This document shows positions 26,466 to 35,695 of a DNA stretch of 64,000 nt, one piece after another. The stretch comes from CAVZZG01 sp963779685 (GTDB lineage: Bacteria; Actinomycetota; Thermoleophilia; Gaiellales; F1-60-MAGs149): positions 1,178,001-1,242,000 of the forward strand of contig CAVZZG010000003.1 of assembly GCA_963779685.1 (NCBI GenBank), in the 5' to 3' direction. The notes beneath the pieces are model-generated. The model did not search any database, had not been told where the DNA came from, and saw only the letters and a list, made by a program, of their open reading frames with translations. Made by a program: the position numbers and the translations under genes. Positions within the stretch are counted from its first letter, which is position 1, and each line of letters starts with the position of its first letter.

Positions 26466-27233
26466 CTACTTGACGGGCTCGCGTGGAGCGCCCGGCGCGA
26501 CCACGGACCGACTCCGGACGAGCGTGCCGATGCGCTCACCCCGGGAGACGAGCACGATGTTGCGCTCGTCGTTGACGTTGAAGACACGGATCGGCATGTC
26601 GTTCTCCATGCACAGCGACAGCGCGGTCGCGTCCATGATCCGCAGGCCGCGCTCGATCGCCTCGAGGTGGGTGATCTCGCCGATCAGCTGGGCGTCCGGA
26701 AACTCGCGGGGATCGGCGTCCAGCACGCCCTCGACGCCGTTCTTGCCCATCAGGATGGTCTCCGCGCCGACCTCGCATGCACGCAGGGCGGCCGCCGTGT
26801 CGGTGGTGAAGAACGGGTTGCCGGTGCCGCCCGCGAAGATCACGATCCGGCCCTTCTCGAGGTGGCGGATGGCGCGGCGCCGGATGTACGGCTCCGCCAC
26901 CTCCTTGATCTCGAGCGCCGACAGCACGCGGGTGTAGACGCCGATGCGCTCGAGCGCGTCCTGCACCGCGAGCGCGTTCAGCACCGTCGCGAGCATGCCC
27001 GAGTAGTCGGCCGAGGCGCGGTCCATCCCGAGCCGGGCGACCTCCTCCATGCCGCGGTAGATGTTGCCGCCGCCGACCACGATCGCCACCTCGACGCCCG
27101 AGTCGCGGACGTCGCTGACGGCCTGCGCGATGGCCGAGACCCGGCCCGGGTCCTGGCCGTACTCGCGGTCGCCCATCAACGCCTCGCCGGAAAGCTTCAG
27201 GAGGACGCGGCTGAAGGCGGCGGGCCGTTGCAC
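26466..27233 (-). CDS. pyrH: Uridylate kinase
   Basis: UMP kinase of the amino-acid-kinase fold, 255 residues. Conserved blocks are LLKLSGEALMG, VVGGGNIYRG, FAGGTGNPFFTTD and MGKNGVEGV. It feeds pyrimidine nucleotides; GTP activation and UTP inhibition are typical of the family. The C-terminal tail after ERIGTLV is about 15 residues longer than in E. coli. Confidence 0.96.
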   Translation of the reverse strand: MQRPAAFSRVLLKLSGEALMGDREYGQDPGRVSAIAQAVSDVRDSGVEVAIVVGGGNIYRGMEEVARLGMDRASADYSGMLATVLNALAVQDALERIGVYTRVLSALEIKEVAEPYIRRRAIRHLEKGRIVIFAGGTGNPFFTTDTAAALRACEVGAETILMGKNGVEGVLDADPREFPDAQLIGEITHLEAIERGLRIMDATALSLCMENDMPIRVFNVNDERNIVLVSRGERIGTLVRSRSVVAPGAPREPVK

Positions 27234-27264
27234 GGGACGTATGGTGGCAGAATCGAAGGCGTCC

Positions 27265-27876
27265 TCAGCCGCCCACCGTGTAGGAGGCGAACCGTGCGAT
27301 CTCGATGTTCTCGCCGGTCTCGCGGGCGAGTGCGGCGCGCACCTCCTCGACCTTCAGCTTCTCGTCGCGGAAGTAGGGCTGCTCGAGGAGGACGACCTCC
27401 TCGTACCACTTGCGCAGGCGTCCCTCGGCCATCTTCTCGGCGATCGCCTCGGGCTTGCCCTCGGCGGCGGCCTGCGCCCGGTAGATCTCGATCTCGGCCG
27501 CGCGGGCCTCCTCGGGAACGTCCTCGACGCGCACCCAGCGAGTGCCCTCGGACGACACCACCTGCAGCAGGATGTCCTTGACGAACGCGCCGAAGGGCTC
27601 GGAGTTGGCGACGAAGTCGGTGTTGCACCGCACCTCGACCAGCACGCCCTTCTGGCCGCCGCCGTGGATGTAGGCGCCGATCTTGCCCTCGGTCGTCTCG
27701 CGACCCGCCAGCTTCTGAGCCTTGGCAATGCCCGTCTCGCGCAGCGACTTGAGCGCCGCCTCGGTGTCGCCGGCGGCCTCCACCAGGGCGTTGCGGACGT
27801 CCATCATGCCCGCCCCGGTTCGCTCCCGCAGCGCCTTGATCTCTGCGGGACTGGGCTTGTACTCGCTCACGCTCAT
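27265..27876 (-). CDS. tsf: Elongation factor Ts
   Basis: 203 residues, the nucleotide exchange factor for EF-Tu. The N-terminal UBA-like domain has LRERTGAGMMDVRNAL, and the core TDFVAN is followed by two shortened subdomains, as in other compact actinobacterial forms. The ATG at 27876 shares one base with the rpsB stop (TGATG); a GTG at 27879 is an alternative. GGAGGAG lies just upstream, inside the rpsB 3' end. Confidence 0.96.
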   Translation of the reverse strand: MSVSEYKPSPAEIKALRERTGAGMMDVRNALVEAAGDTEAALKSLRETGIAKAQKLAGRETTEGKIGAYIHGGGQKGVLVEVRCNTDFVANSEPFGAFVKDILLQVVSSEGTRWVRVEDVPEEARAAEIEIYRAQAAAEGKPEAIAEKMAEGRLRKWYEEVVLLEQPYFRDEKLKVEEVRAALARETGENIEIARFASYTVGG

Positions 27877-28751
27877 CACTCCTCCGTCGTCGCTGCGGCC
27901 TCGGCCGGCACCTCGACGGGCACCTCGGCACTGGGCTCAACCGGGGCTTCGGCCGTTTCCGGCTCGTCGCCGATACCTGCCACCGCCATCGCCTCGGCAA
28001 CGGCCTCGTCGATCGCGTCGACCTCGTCGGGCGTCGCGTCGGCGGCGGGGTCGCCCTCCTCGATCCCGCGGGATCCGCGGCCCTCGGCGACGCCGTCGGC
28101 GATCACCCGGGCGATCAGGGTGCACGACCGGATGGCGTCATCGTTGCCCGGGATCACCAGGTCGACCTCGTCCGGGTCGCAGTTGGTGTCGACCAGGCCG
28201 ATCAGCGGGATGTTGAGACGGCGCGCCTCGCGCACGGCGAGCGCCTCCGCCTTGAGGTCGATCACGAAGACGGCGCTCGGCAGCTTGCGCATGTCGGCGA
28301 TGCCGCCGATGTTGATCTCGAGCTTCTCGAGCTCGCTCAGCTTTGCGATCCGCTCCTTGGTGGGCAGCAGGCCGAGCTGGCCGTCGTCGCGCTGGCGGCG
28401 CAGCTCGTGCAGGTAGTCGACGCGGGTCGTCATGGTGCGGAAGTTGGTCAGCAGGCCGCCCAGCCAGCGATGGTTGACGAACGGCTGGCCGGCGCGCCGG
28501 GCCTGTTCGGCGACGGCGTCGCGCGCCTGCTTCTTGGTGCCGACGAACAGCACGTTGCCGCCGCGCGCGCCGATCTCCTGCGCGCGCTCGTAGGCGACGT
28601 CGAGCAGTCGCAGGGTCTTCTGCAGGTCGATGATGTAGATGCCCGCGCGCTCGTCGTAGATGAAGCGGCGCATCTTGGGATTCCAGCGACGAGTCTGGTG
28701 CCCGAAGTGGACACCCGCCTCGAGCAGCTCGCGCATGGTGGCAGCAGGCAC
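27876..28751 (-). CDS. rpsB: Ribosomal protein S2
   Basis: 291 residues. The core is clear (LLEAGVHFGHQTRRWNPKM, VLFVGTKKQA, HRWLGGLLTNFRT, DTNCDPDEVD). After about residue 225 comes an acidic, Ala/Glu/Pro-rich tail of some 60 residues, longer than in E. coli. I chose the GTG at 28751 (VPAATMREL), which follows GGAGG by 5 bases. A TACAGT hexamer at 28889-28884 could be the -10 box, giving a leader of about 125 bases that might carry S2 autoregulation. Confidence 0.94.
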   Translation of the reverse strand: MPAATMRELLEAGVHFGHQTRRWNPKMRRFIYDERAGIYIIDLQKTLRLLDVAYERAQEIGARGGNVLFVGTKKQARDAVAEQARRAGQPFVNHRWLGGLLTNFRTMTTRVDYLHELRRQRDDGQLGLLPTKERIAKLSELEKLEINIGGIADMRKLPSAVFVIDLKAEALAVREARRLNIPLIGLVDTNCDPDEVDLVIPGNDDAIRSCTLIARVIADGVAEGRGSRGIEEGDPAADATPDEVDAIDEAVAEAMAVAGIGDEPETAEAPVEPSAEVPVEVPAEAAATTEE

Positions 28752-29049
28752 GAAGGCCTCCGTGGTTCGAGTGATGACGAGCCCGCCGAGGCCGGGTGGG
28801 ACCGGAGGTGCGACTCCGGCACCGCCCACCCGGTCGAAGACCGGCGGGGTGGTGGATTGATGGACGCGGATGCGCCCGACCGCACTGTATCGGAGGCGGG
28901 GTTGACGAGAGCCGATCGGAGCGGTACGGTCGCCGGTACACGCTCCGGGACGGCGCGCGATGCCGCACCGGCGCCCCCGGCGCCTCGGGCGCCGGTTGCG
29001 GCTGCCGGTCGGCGTCCCCGTCCCGGGGCCGTGCTGTGCGGCGGTTCCG
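28752..29049. other. Intergenic region: rpsB leader and hairpins
   Basis: No gene is convincing in these 298 bases. The part next to rpsB is its leader. At 28918-28946 a 10-pair stem (GGAGCGGTAC with GTAC-A-CGCTCC, one bulge) encloses eight bases. At 28977-28995 CCGGCGCC and GGCGCCGG pair around TCG, and at 29016-29028 CCCCG and CGGGG pair around TCC. The latter two lie 20-75 bases past the response-regulator stop and probably terminate that operon. On the plus strand TTGACG and TACGGT (28902-28930) stand exactly 17 bases apart, with no gene downstream. Confidence 0.4.
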
Positions 29050-29670
29050 CTAGGGCCGGTGGCCGTTTCGCTCCACCCAGAGCGCGGCCTGGGTGCGATC
29101 GCTGACGCCGATGCGGCGGAAGATGCTCGTGAGGTGGGCCTTGACGGTCTTCTCGGAGATGCCGAGGCGGAACGCGATGACCTTGTTCGGGAGGCCGCGG
29201 CCGATCAGCTCGAGCACTTCTCGCTCGCGATCCGACAGCTCGGGGCCCGCACGACGGTCGGCCCGGTCGGCGAGCAGCGCCGAGGCGGCAACCGGGGCCA
29301 GCGGCGCGCCACCGTCGGCGGCGGCGCGGATGGCGTCGAGCAGGTCGTCGGGGTCGCCGTCCTTCAGGACGTAGCCGATCGCTCCCGCATCGATGGCTGC
29401 GACCACCCGTTCCCGGTCGGAGAAGGCGGTCAGGATCACCACCCGGGTCTCGGGGCTGGCGGCGAGCACGCGCCGCGTGCCCTCGATGCCGTCGACCGGC
29501 ATGTCGAGATCCATCAGCACCACGGCCGGGCGCAGGAGCTCCGCGGCGGCGCCCGCGGCGGCGCCGTCCTGCGCCTCGCCCACCGTCTCCATGTCCGGCG
29601 CCGACCGCACCAGCGCGCCGATGCCGGCCCGCACGACCGGGTGGTCGTCGACGACCAGCACGCGGATCAT
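29050..29670 (-). CDS. NarL/LuxR-family response regulator
   Basis: 206 residues. The receiver domain (1-120) has the acidic pair DD at 8-9, the phospho-acceptor D54 in VLMDLDMP, and K in YVLKDGDP. A linker rich in Ala is followed by a LuxR-type helix-turn-helix (LSDREREVLELIGRGLPNKV, then ISEKTVKAHLTSIFRRIGV). The ATG overlaps the kinase stop by 4 bases. It should activate or repress target genes on phosphorylation; targets are not evident. Confidence 0.93.
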   Translation of the reverse strand: MIRVLVVDDHPVVRAGIGALVRSAPDMETVGEAQDGAAAGAAAELLRPAVVLMDLDMPVDGIEGTRRVLAASPETRVVILTAFSDRERVVAAIDAGAIGYVLKDGDPDDLLDAIRAAADGGAPLAPVAASALLADRADRRAGPELSDREREVLELIGRGLPNKVIAFRLGISEKTVKAHLTSIFRRIGVSDRTQAALWVERNGHRP

Positions 29671-30956
29671 CGCGGCAGCTCCAGCGACAGCCGGGTGCCG
29701 CGTTCGCCGGCGGGCTCGAGCGAGAGCCGGCCACCCGCGTCCCGTGCCAGATCGTCCAGTGCGGCCAGCCCGAGGTGACCGCGGCGGCGGCGGCGCTCGA
29801 GCTCGAGCGGGTCGACGCCGATGCCGTCGTCCTCGACGGTCAGCACGGCCACGCCGTCCTGGTTGTCGAGCCGGACGGTGACCCGGGATGCGGCCGCGTG
29901 CCGGTACGCGTTGCGAAGCCCTTCCTGGGCGGCCCGGTAGATCAGCGCCTCCTGGCCCTCGGAGAGGTCGGCGCCCTCGGGGATCTCGATCGAGGTCACG
30001 ACCGTCCGCGGTTCGAGCGTCGAGGCGAGGTCCTGCACGGCCCTTGCCAGGCCGGCCCGGCGCAGGTTCGGCGGGTAGATCTCGACCAGCAGACCGCGCA
30101 GATCGCGGACGCTGCGGCGGAGGTTGGCGGCCGGCACCGAGAGGTCGATCTCGTCGCCCGACCGGGCGGCGGCCTCGAGCTCGAACGCGAGCCCGGCGAG
30201 ATCCTGCACCACCCCGTCGTGCAGGTCGGAGGCGACCTGGCGCCGCTCGCGATCGCCTGCCTCGATGGCGCGCCGCAGCAGGTTCTCGCGCTCACGATGG
30301 CCGGCGCGGAGCCGGCGAGCGAGCACCCACGCGATCGGGAGCAGGGCGAGGTAGAGCACGACGATGGCGCCGACCACGATCGGCAGGAACGACCGCCAGA
30401 TGCGCGTCGCACTGGCCGCGACCGAGTCGAACGGGAGATATGCCTCGAACAGGAGCGGCTGCCCGTCGCGCGTCGTGACGCGCGTGTAGACCTCGAGCAG
30501 CTGGCGGCCCGCCGCCTTCTCGAACGTGTTCTCCGGGGCCTCGAGGTCGCTGACGCCGGCCGCATCGTGACCCGTGAACAGGACCGACAGCTCGTCGGCG
30601 CCGAGCTGGAACCGCTTGCCGATCAGGCGGGAGTCGTCGGAGTAGACGATGGTGCCGTCCGGCTGCCAGATCTTGACCCGCAGGATCTCGCTGCCGAGCC
30701 GCGTCTGCACGAGCCGGTCGATGCGGGCGATCGCGTCGGGCTTGCCGGCCAGGAGATCGTCCGTCAGGGACGGCTCGATCACGCCATGGCCGGCCAGGTG
30801 CGTGATCCGCTCCGCCTCCACGACGGCCTCGCGCGTGCCCATCGAGCGGACGTACGCGAAGGCCACGACGACGATCAGGAGCAGCGCGGCGAGCCCCGAG
30901 AGCGCCAGGGCGATCACCGGTCGGTCGAGCAGCCATGCGACGCCGCGGCGGAGCAT
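29667..30956 (-). CDS. Membrane sensor histidine kinase (NarX/DesK type)
   Basis: 429 residues. Membrane segment one is about 14-36, and an extracytoplasmic domain of about 150 residues follows. The second membrane segment is about 190-213. The dimerisation helix has H246 in VASDLHDGVVQDLAG (HisKA_3 form), and the ATPase region has a G box DDGIGVDP. The sensor domain shows WQPDGTIVYSDDSRLIGK, similar to single-Cache (PAS-like) domains. A GAGAGGAG ribosome site precedes the ATG. It partners the downstream regulator; the ligand is unknown. Confidence 0.9.
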   Translation of the reverse strand: MLRRGVAWLLDRPVIALALSGLAALLLIVVVAFAYVRSMGTREAVVEAERITHLAGHGVIEPSLTDDLLAGKPDAIARIDRLVQTRLGSEILRVKIWQPDGTIVYSDDSRLIGKRFQLGADELSVLFTGHDAAGVSDLEAPENTFEKAAGRQLLEVYTRVTTRDGQPLLFEAYLPFDSVAASATRIWRSFLPIVVGAIVVLYLALLPIAWVLARRLRAGHRERENLLRRAIEAGDRERRQVASDLHDGVVQDLAGLAFELEAAARSGDEIDLSVPAANLRRSVRDLRGLLVEIYPPNLRRAGLARAVQDLASTLEPRTVVTSIEIPEGADLSEGQEALIYRAAQEGLRNAYRHAAASRVTVRLDNQDGVAVLTVEDDGIGVDPLELERRRRRGHLGLAALDDLARDAGGRLSLEPAGERGTRLSLELPR

Positions 30957-31033
30957 CTCCTCTCAGAGATGCCCGGAAGAGCGCGAACTTGCGCGGGTTC
31001 GGGCCTCGAAGTGACGGAAGTCTGACGTAGTTG

Positions 31034-31939
31034 TCATCCGCGGCGGGCTCGTTGCAGGGCCCGCTCGAGGTCGTCCGGCAGCGGGCTCGTGAACACCATC
31101 GGCTCGGCCGTCAGCGGATGCGCGAACGAGAGCCGGCACGCGTGCAGGAACTGCCGGGTCAGGCCGTAGCGCTCGGCGCTGGACGGGCAGTACACCGGAT
31201 CGCCGACCACCGGGTGGCCGATCGCCTCGAGGTGCACGCGGATCTGGTGGGTGCGGCCCGTCCCCAGCCGGACGTCGAGCAGCGTCGTGTCGGGCAGGAG
31301 TTCGGCGACCGCGAAGTGGGTGACGGCGACCCGCGGGGTGGCGCCGCCGACCGTCATCCGGGCCCGGCCCGGTTCGCGGCCGACGGGCGCCTCGATCCGG
31401 CCGGCCCGGGCGGCAGGGCGGCCGTGCACGAGCGCGGTGTAGTTGCGCTCGACGGCCCGGCGGCGCATCGCCCGGCCGAGAGCGGCGAACGCCTCGGCGG
31501 AACGCGTCACGACGAGCAGACCGGACGTCTCGCGATCCAGCCGGTGCACGATGCCCGGCCGCAGCGGGTCGTCGCCGCCGGTGGCGCCCGCCGTGACCAG
31601 GGCGTGGACGAGCGTCCCCGCCGTGCGCCCCGGCGTCGGATGCACCACCACGCCGGCCGGCTTGTCGACGACGATGATCGCATCGTCTTCGTACACGATC
31701 GAGAACGGCACCGAGTCGTCCTGCTCCGGCACCACCGGCCCCGCCGGCTCGACGTCCACCCGCACGTGCATGCCCGGTAGCACGCGGAAGCTCTTGTGGC
31801 GGACCACCCCGTCGACCTCGACCTTGCCGTCGGCCACCAGACGTTCCGCCACCGAGCGGCTGCCGACGTCGGCGAGCGTGGAGAGGAACCGGTCGAGCCG
31901 CGCGCCGCGCAGCTCGGCCGGGACGTCGGCTTCGATCAC
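31034..31939 (-). CDS. rluD: RluA/RluD-family pseudouridine synthase
   Basis: 301 residues with an N-terminal S4 domain (RLDRFLSTLADVGSRSVAER) and the catalytic aspartate in PGIVHRLDRETSGLLVV. GTGRTHQIRVHLEAIGHPVV is the conserved C-terminal block. It modifies 23S rRNA uridines. The GTG at 31939 overlaps the lspA stop (GTGA); lspA-rluD is a common pair. Here both lie downstream of the methionine genes. Confidence 0.94.
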   Translation of the reverse strand: MIEADVPAELRGARLDRFLSTLADVGSRSVAERLVADGKVEVDGVVRHKSFRVLPGMHVRVDVEPAGPVVPEQDDSVPFSIVYEDDAIIVVDKPAGVVVHPTPGRTAGTLVHALVTAGATGGDDPLRPGIVHRLDRETSGLLVVTRSAEAFAALGRAMRRRAVERNYTALVHGRPAARAGRIEAPVGREPGRARMTVGGATPRVAVTHFAVAELLPDTTLLDVRLGTGRTHQIRVHLEAIGHPVVGDPVYCPSSAERYGLTRQFLHACRLSFAHPLTAEPMVFTSPLPDDLERALQRARRG

Positions 31940-32493
31940 GGCGCCGCGGACGGACGCTCGTGCGCCCGCCGCTCGATGGCCGAGAGCCCGATCAGCAGGA
32001 GCACGACACCGACCACGATGCAGGTGTCGGCGAGGTTGAAGATCGGCCAGTGGTGGAGGTGGATGAAGTCCGTCACGAAGCCGGCCCGGACGCGATCGAA
32101 GAAGTTCGAGACAGCGCCGCCGACGAGCAGCCCGAGCGCGACCGGGAAGAGCGGATGCCGGCCGCCGGCGCGTGCGAAGAAGGCGGTCATCCACGCCACC
32201 GCGACGACCACGAGGATCATCACGAACGGCTGGAGGCCGGTGAACTGGCCGAAGGCGATACCGGTGTTGTGGATCCGCGTCAGGTCGAGGAACGGCATCA
32301 GGCGCACGGGCCGCTCGAGGGTGAGCGTCCGGGTCGCGATCGACTTCGTCACCTGATCGGCGACGAGGACGGTCGTCGCGACGGCGCCCAGCGCGACCCA
32401 CTCGAACAGGCCCGCGCGGGCGTCCTCCGGCCGCTCGGGGGGATCGGGCAGCCGGTAGACCGGGGATCGGGGGGGCACCGTCGGCGTACTCAC
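31936..32493 (-). CDS. lspA: Lipoprotein signal peptidase
   Basis: A 185-residue aspartic protease with four membrane segments. Catalytic aspartates are in VSNFFDRV and FNLADTCIVVG, and NTGIAFG is the other conserved box. A cytoplasmic N-terminal stretch of about 30 residues rich in Pro and Arg precedes the first membrane segment. It cleaves prolipoproteins such as the cupredoxin at 58305-58694. The start is GTG, overlapping the metW stop by 4 bases. Confidence 0.95.
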   Translation of the reverse strand: MSTPTVPPRSPVYRLPDPPERPEDARAGLFEWVALGAVATTVLVADQVTKSIATRTLTLERPVRLMPFLDLTRIHNTGIAFGQFTGLQPFVMILVVVAVAWMTAFFARAGGRHPLFPVALGLLVGGAVSNFFDRVRAGFVTDFIHLHHWPIFNLADTCIVVGVVLLLIGLSAIERRAHERPSAAP

Positions 32494-33104
32494 GACGCCG
32501 AAGGGTAGCCCCGGCGGGCCACCACGTAGACGGCACCGGCGGCGAGCACGTTGGGGCGGAGCCTCGCCCAGGTGGGCGCGCGGCGGCCGCGCTCGTCGAG
32601 CAGGAGCCGGCTGCGGGCCTCCAGGCCGATCTCGTCCAGCAGCGACTCGAAGTCGCGGATGGTGCAGAAGTGGATGTTCGGCGTGTCGTGCCAGGGGTAC
32701 GGGATGACGGTCGACACCGGCATGCGCCCGCCCAGGCCGAGCATCAGCCGGTGGCGCAGGAAGCCGAAGTTCGGGAACGAGACGATGCCGACGCCGCCGA
32801 TGCGCATCATCTCCGACACCACGATCAGCGGGCGGTGCGTGGCCTGGAGGGTCTGCGACAGCACGACGACGTCGAAGGCGCCGTCCGCGAACTCGACCAG
32901 ACCCTGGTCGATGTCGCCGTGCACGACCGGCACACCGCGGGCGACGCAGCGCAGGAAGTCCTCGCTCGACGACTCGACGCCCATGCCGGAACAGCCTCGG
33001 TGGTCGATCAGGTGGGCGAGCAGCTCGCCGTCGCCGCAGCCGAGATCGAGCACGCGCGACGCACGCGGGACGAGCCCGGCGATGATCGCCAGGTCGGGCC
33101 TCAC
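32490..33104 (-). CDS. metW: Methionine biosynthesis protein MetW
   Basis: A 204-residue methyltransferase-fold protein. The S-adenosylmethionine loop is VLDLGCGDGELLAHL. The family-specific IDQGL, VVLSQTLQATHRP and YPWHDTPNIHFCT blocks are present. It usually accompanies MetX and helps homoserine acylation. Start is GTG at 33104, 4 bases after the metX stop. Confidence 0.94.
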   Translation of the reverse strand: MRPDLAIIAGLVPRASRVLDLGCGDGELLAHLIDHRGCSGMGVESSSEDFLRCVARGVPVVHGDIDQGLVEFADGAFDVVVLSQTLQATHRPLIVVSEMMRIGGVGIVSFPNFGFLRHRLMLGLGGRMPVSTVIPYPWHDTPNIHFCTIRDFESLLDEIGLEARSRLLLDERGRRAPTWARLRPNVLAAGAVYVVARRGYPSAS

Positions 33105-33108
33105 GCTC

Positions 33109-34248
33109 TCACCCCGTACCGAGGAAGGTCGCGACCGTGCGGAGGTACTCCGGCACGTCGAGCAGGAACGAGTCGTGGCCGTAGGGCGAGACGACCTCGC
33201 GGAAGGTCACCGGCACCTGGGCGGCCGAGAGCACCCGCACCAGCTCGAGGGAGTGGCGCGTGTCGAAGCGCCAGTCGGTGTCGAAGGAGATCACCAGGAA
33301 GCGCGTGCGCACGTGCGAGAGGCGCGCCATCGCGGCCGGGAGGTCGGCGAAGGGGTCGAAGTAGTCCATCACGCGCGTCAGGTAGAGGTAGGTGTTCGCG
33401 TCGAAGCGCTTGAGGAAGCTCTCGCCCTGGTGGTTGAGGTAGCTCTCGACCTCGAAGTCCGTCCCGAAGCGGTACCGCGGTGCGTCGGCGTCCTGGATCC
33501 GGCGCCCGAACTTCTCGCGCATCGAGTCCTCGGACAGGTAGGTGATGTGCGCCATCATGCGCGCGATCGCCAGCCCGACCTCGGGACGGGTGCCGGTGTC
33601 GTAGTAGTCGCCGCCGTGGAAGTTCTCGTCGCGCATGATCGCCTCGCGGGCCACGGCCGAGAACGCGATGTTCTGCGCCGTGAGGCGCGCGCTGGCGCAC
33701 ACGAGAACGCCCGCGTCGATCTCGTCCGGGTAGTCCATCGCCCACTGCAGCACCTGCATGCCGCCGAGCGAGCCGCCCATGGCGGCGGCCAGCCGGACGA
33801 TCCCCAGGTGGCGGAGCAGGCGACGGTGCACCCTGACGAGGTCGGCCACGGTGAACAGCGGGAAGTTGAGGCCGTAGGGCTTGCCGGTGCCGGGATCGAC
33901 GGAGGCAGGCCCGGTCGTGCCCTGGCACCCGCCCAGCAGGTTCGCGCTGACGACGAACAGGTGGTCGGTGTCGACCGGCCGGCCCGGACCGATCATCGTG
34001 TCCCACCAGCCGCGGCGGGATGGATCGCCGTGGTGGCCGGCGGCGTGCGCATCGCCCGTCAGCGCGTGGCAGATGAACATCGCGTTGGAGCGCTCGGCAT
34101 CGAGCGTTCCGTACGTCTCGTAGGCCACCTCCACCGGCGCGATCGTGGCGCCGGAGTCGAGGACCAGCGGGTCGTCCGCGGTGAACAGGACGACCCGCTG
34201 CGTCTCGACCAGACCGACGCCGTGCTCGCTGCCGGTGGAGGTCGCCAT
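33109..34248 (-). CDS. metX: Homoserine O-acyltransferase
   Basis: An alpha/beta-hydrolase fold enzyme of 379 residues that acylates homoserine, the entry to methionine. The nucleophile is the Ser of AAMGGSLGGMQ. The acid and His are in FDTDWRFDTRHS and SPYGHDSFLLD. Acetyl is the more likely acyl group because MetY is adjacent, though MetX enzymes vary. It is separated from metY by 4 bases. Confidence 0.94.
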   Translation of the reverse strand: MATSTGSEHGVGLVETQRVVLFTADDPLVLDSGATIAPVEVAYETYGTLDAERSNAMFICHALTGDAHAAGHHGDPSRRGWWDTMIGPGRPVDTDHLFVVSANLLGGCQGTTGPASVDPGTGKPYGLNFPLFTVADLVRVHRRLLRHLGIVRLAAAMGGSLGGMQVLQWAMDYPDEIDAGVLVCASARLTAQNIAFSAVAREAIMRDENFHGGDYYDTGTRPEVGLAIARMMAHITYLSEDSMREKFGRRIQDADAPRYRFGTDFEVESYLNHQGESFLKRFDANTYLYLTRVMDYFDPFADLPAAMARLSHVRTRFLVISFDTDWRFDTRHSLELVRVLSAAQVPVTFREVVSPYGHDSFLLDVPEYLRTVATFLGTG

Positions 34249-34252
34249 CGGG

Positions 34253-35551
34253 CTATGCGGTGACGAGCGACCGCGACTTCGCGAGGGCCTGCTCGAGGTC
34301 CTCGAGGATGTCGTCGATGTGCTCGATGCCGACCGACAGGCGCACCGTGTCCTGGGTGACGCCGGACGCGGCGAGCTCCTCGTCGTTGAGCTGCGAGTGC
34401 GTGGTGGTGGCGTTGTGGATCGCCAGCGAGCGGGCGTCGCCGATGTTGGCGAGGTGCGAGAACAGGCCGAGGCTCTCGATGAACTTCTGCCCGGCCTCGC
34501 GGCCGCCGTCGATGCCGAACGTGACGAGTCCGCCGTAACCGCCCTTGAGCGTGCGGTTGGCGATGTCGTGGTACGCGCTGCCTGCCAGACCCGGGTAGTT
34601 GACCCACTTGACCTGCGAGTGGCTCTCGAGGTGCTTGGCCACCGCGAGGGCGTTGGAGAAGTGGCGCTCGATGCGCAGCGGCAGCGTCTCCAGGCCCTGG
34701 ATGAACAGGAACGCGTTGAACGGCGAGAGCGCCGCGCCGAGGTTGCGCAGCAGCACGGTGCGGGCACGGCCGATGTAGGCCGCCGGCCCGAGCGCGTCGG
34801 CCCAGACCACGCCGTGGTACGACGGGTCGGGCTTGGTGAGGCCCGGGAACCGGTCGGCGTGCTCCGCCCACGGGAAGTTGCCGGAGTCGATGATGACGCC
34901 GCCGATCGACGAGCCGTGGCCGCCGATGTACTTGGTGGCGGAGTGCACGGCGATGTCCGCGCCGAGGCCGAAGACGTCCGAGCCGAGCGGGGTCGGCACC
35001 GTGTTGTCGACGATCAGGGGCAGGCCTGCGGCGTGCGCCGCCTCCGACCACGCCTTGATGTCGACGACGTTCAGCTTCGGGTTGCCGATCGTCTCCGCGA
35101 AGACCGCGCGGGTCTTCGAGTCGACCAGCTCGGCGACAGCCTCGGGACGGTCGGGATCGACGAACTTCACCTCGATGCCGTACTGCGGCAGCGTGTGGGC
35201 GAAGAGGTTGTACGTCCCGCCGTACAGCGTCGCGACCGAGATGATGTTGTCGCCGGCGCGGGCGACGTTGAGGATCGAGTAGGCGACGCCCGCCTGGCCG
35301 GAGGCGAGCGCGAGGCCCGCCAGTCCGCCCTGCAGGGCCGAGACGCGCTGCTCGAACACGTCCCAGGTCGGGTTCATGATGCGCGTGTAGATGTTGCCGG
35401 CGACCCGGAGACCGAACAGGTCGGCGGCGTGCTGGGTGTCGTCGAAGACGTACGACGTCGTCTGGTAGATCGGGACCGCTCGCGCGTTCGTGGTCGGATC
35501 GGGCGCGTAGCCCGCGTGGAGCGCGATGGTCTCCGGTCGGTGGTCGCTCAT
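34253..35551 (-). CDS. metY: O-acetylhomoserine sulfhydrylase
   Basis: A PLP enzyme of 432 residues that makes homocysteine directly from O-acetylhomoserine and sulfide. The PLP lysine is in VHSATKYIGGHGSSIGG. SALQGGLAGLALASGQAG and GNIYTRIMNPT are family blocks. I chose ATG 35551 because the longer frame adds residues translated from the riboswitch platform. First gene of metY-metX-metW-lspA-rluD. Confidence 0.94.
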   Translation of the reverse strand: MSDHRPETIALHAGYAPDPTTNARAVPIYQTTSYVFDDTQHAADLFGLRVAGNIYTRIMNPTWDVFEQRVSALQGGLAGLALASGQAGVAYSILNVARAGDNIISVATLYGGTYNLFAHTLPQYGIEVKFVDPDRPEAVAELVDSKTRAVFAETIGNPKLNVVDIKAWSEAAHAAGLPLIVDNTVPTPLGSDVFGLGADIAVHSATKYIGGHGSSIGGVIIDSGNFPWAEHADRFPGLTKPDPSYHGVVWADALGPAAYIGRARTVLLRNLGAALSPFNAFLFIQGLETLPLRIERHFSNALAVAKHLESHSQVKWVNYPGLAGSAYHDIANRTLKGGYGGLVTFGIDGGREAGQKFIESLGLFSHLANIGDARSLAIHNATTTHSQLNDEELAASGVTQDTVRLSVGIEHIDDILEDLEQALAKSRSLVTA

Positions 35552-35600
35552 GCTTCGTACTCCCTGCGCCGGTTGGCGCGTCCTGCCCCGGGAACGACGA

Positions 35601-35630
35601 AGGCCCTCTCGGATACGTCCCGGAGGGCCT
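35601..35630 (-). terminator. Expression-platform hairpin of the SAM riboswitch
   Basis: On the minus strand an eight-pair perfect stem (AGGCCCTC with GAGGGCCT) encloses 14 bases and is followed by TTCGTCGTT. It lies between the aptamer and the metY start, as an intrinsic terminator would. The T-run is short, so a Rho-assisted or translational mechanism is also possible. Confidence 0.55.
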
Positions 35631-35695
35631 CCACGCCCGTGCACCGAGCACGAAGCGACGTTCCATCTTCCGCTTGACCGCCCGGGACGGATCGG

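Noticed and set aside
29050..30956. Nitrate-sensing NarX/NarL
   Set aside because: Kinase and regulator are of that class, but the nitrate-binding P-box is absent and no nitrate genes are near.
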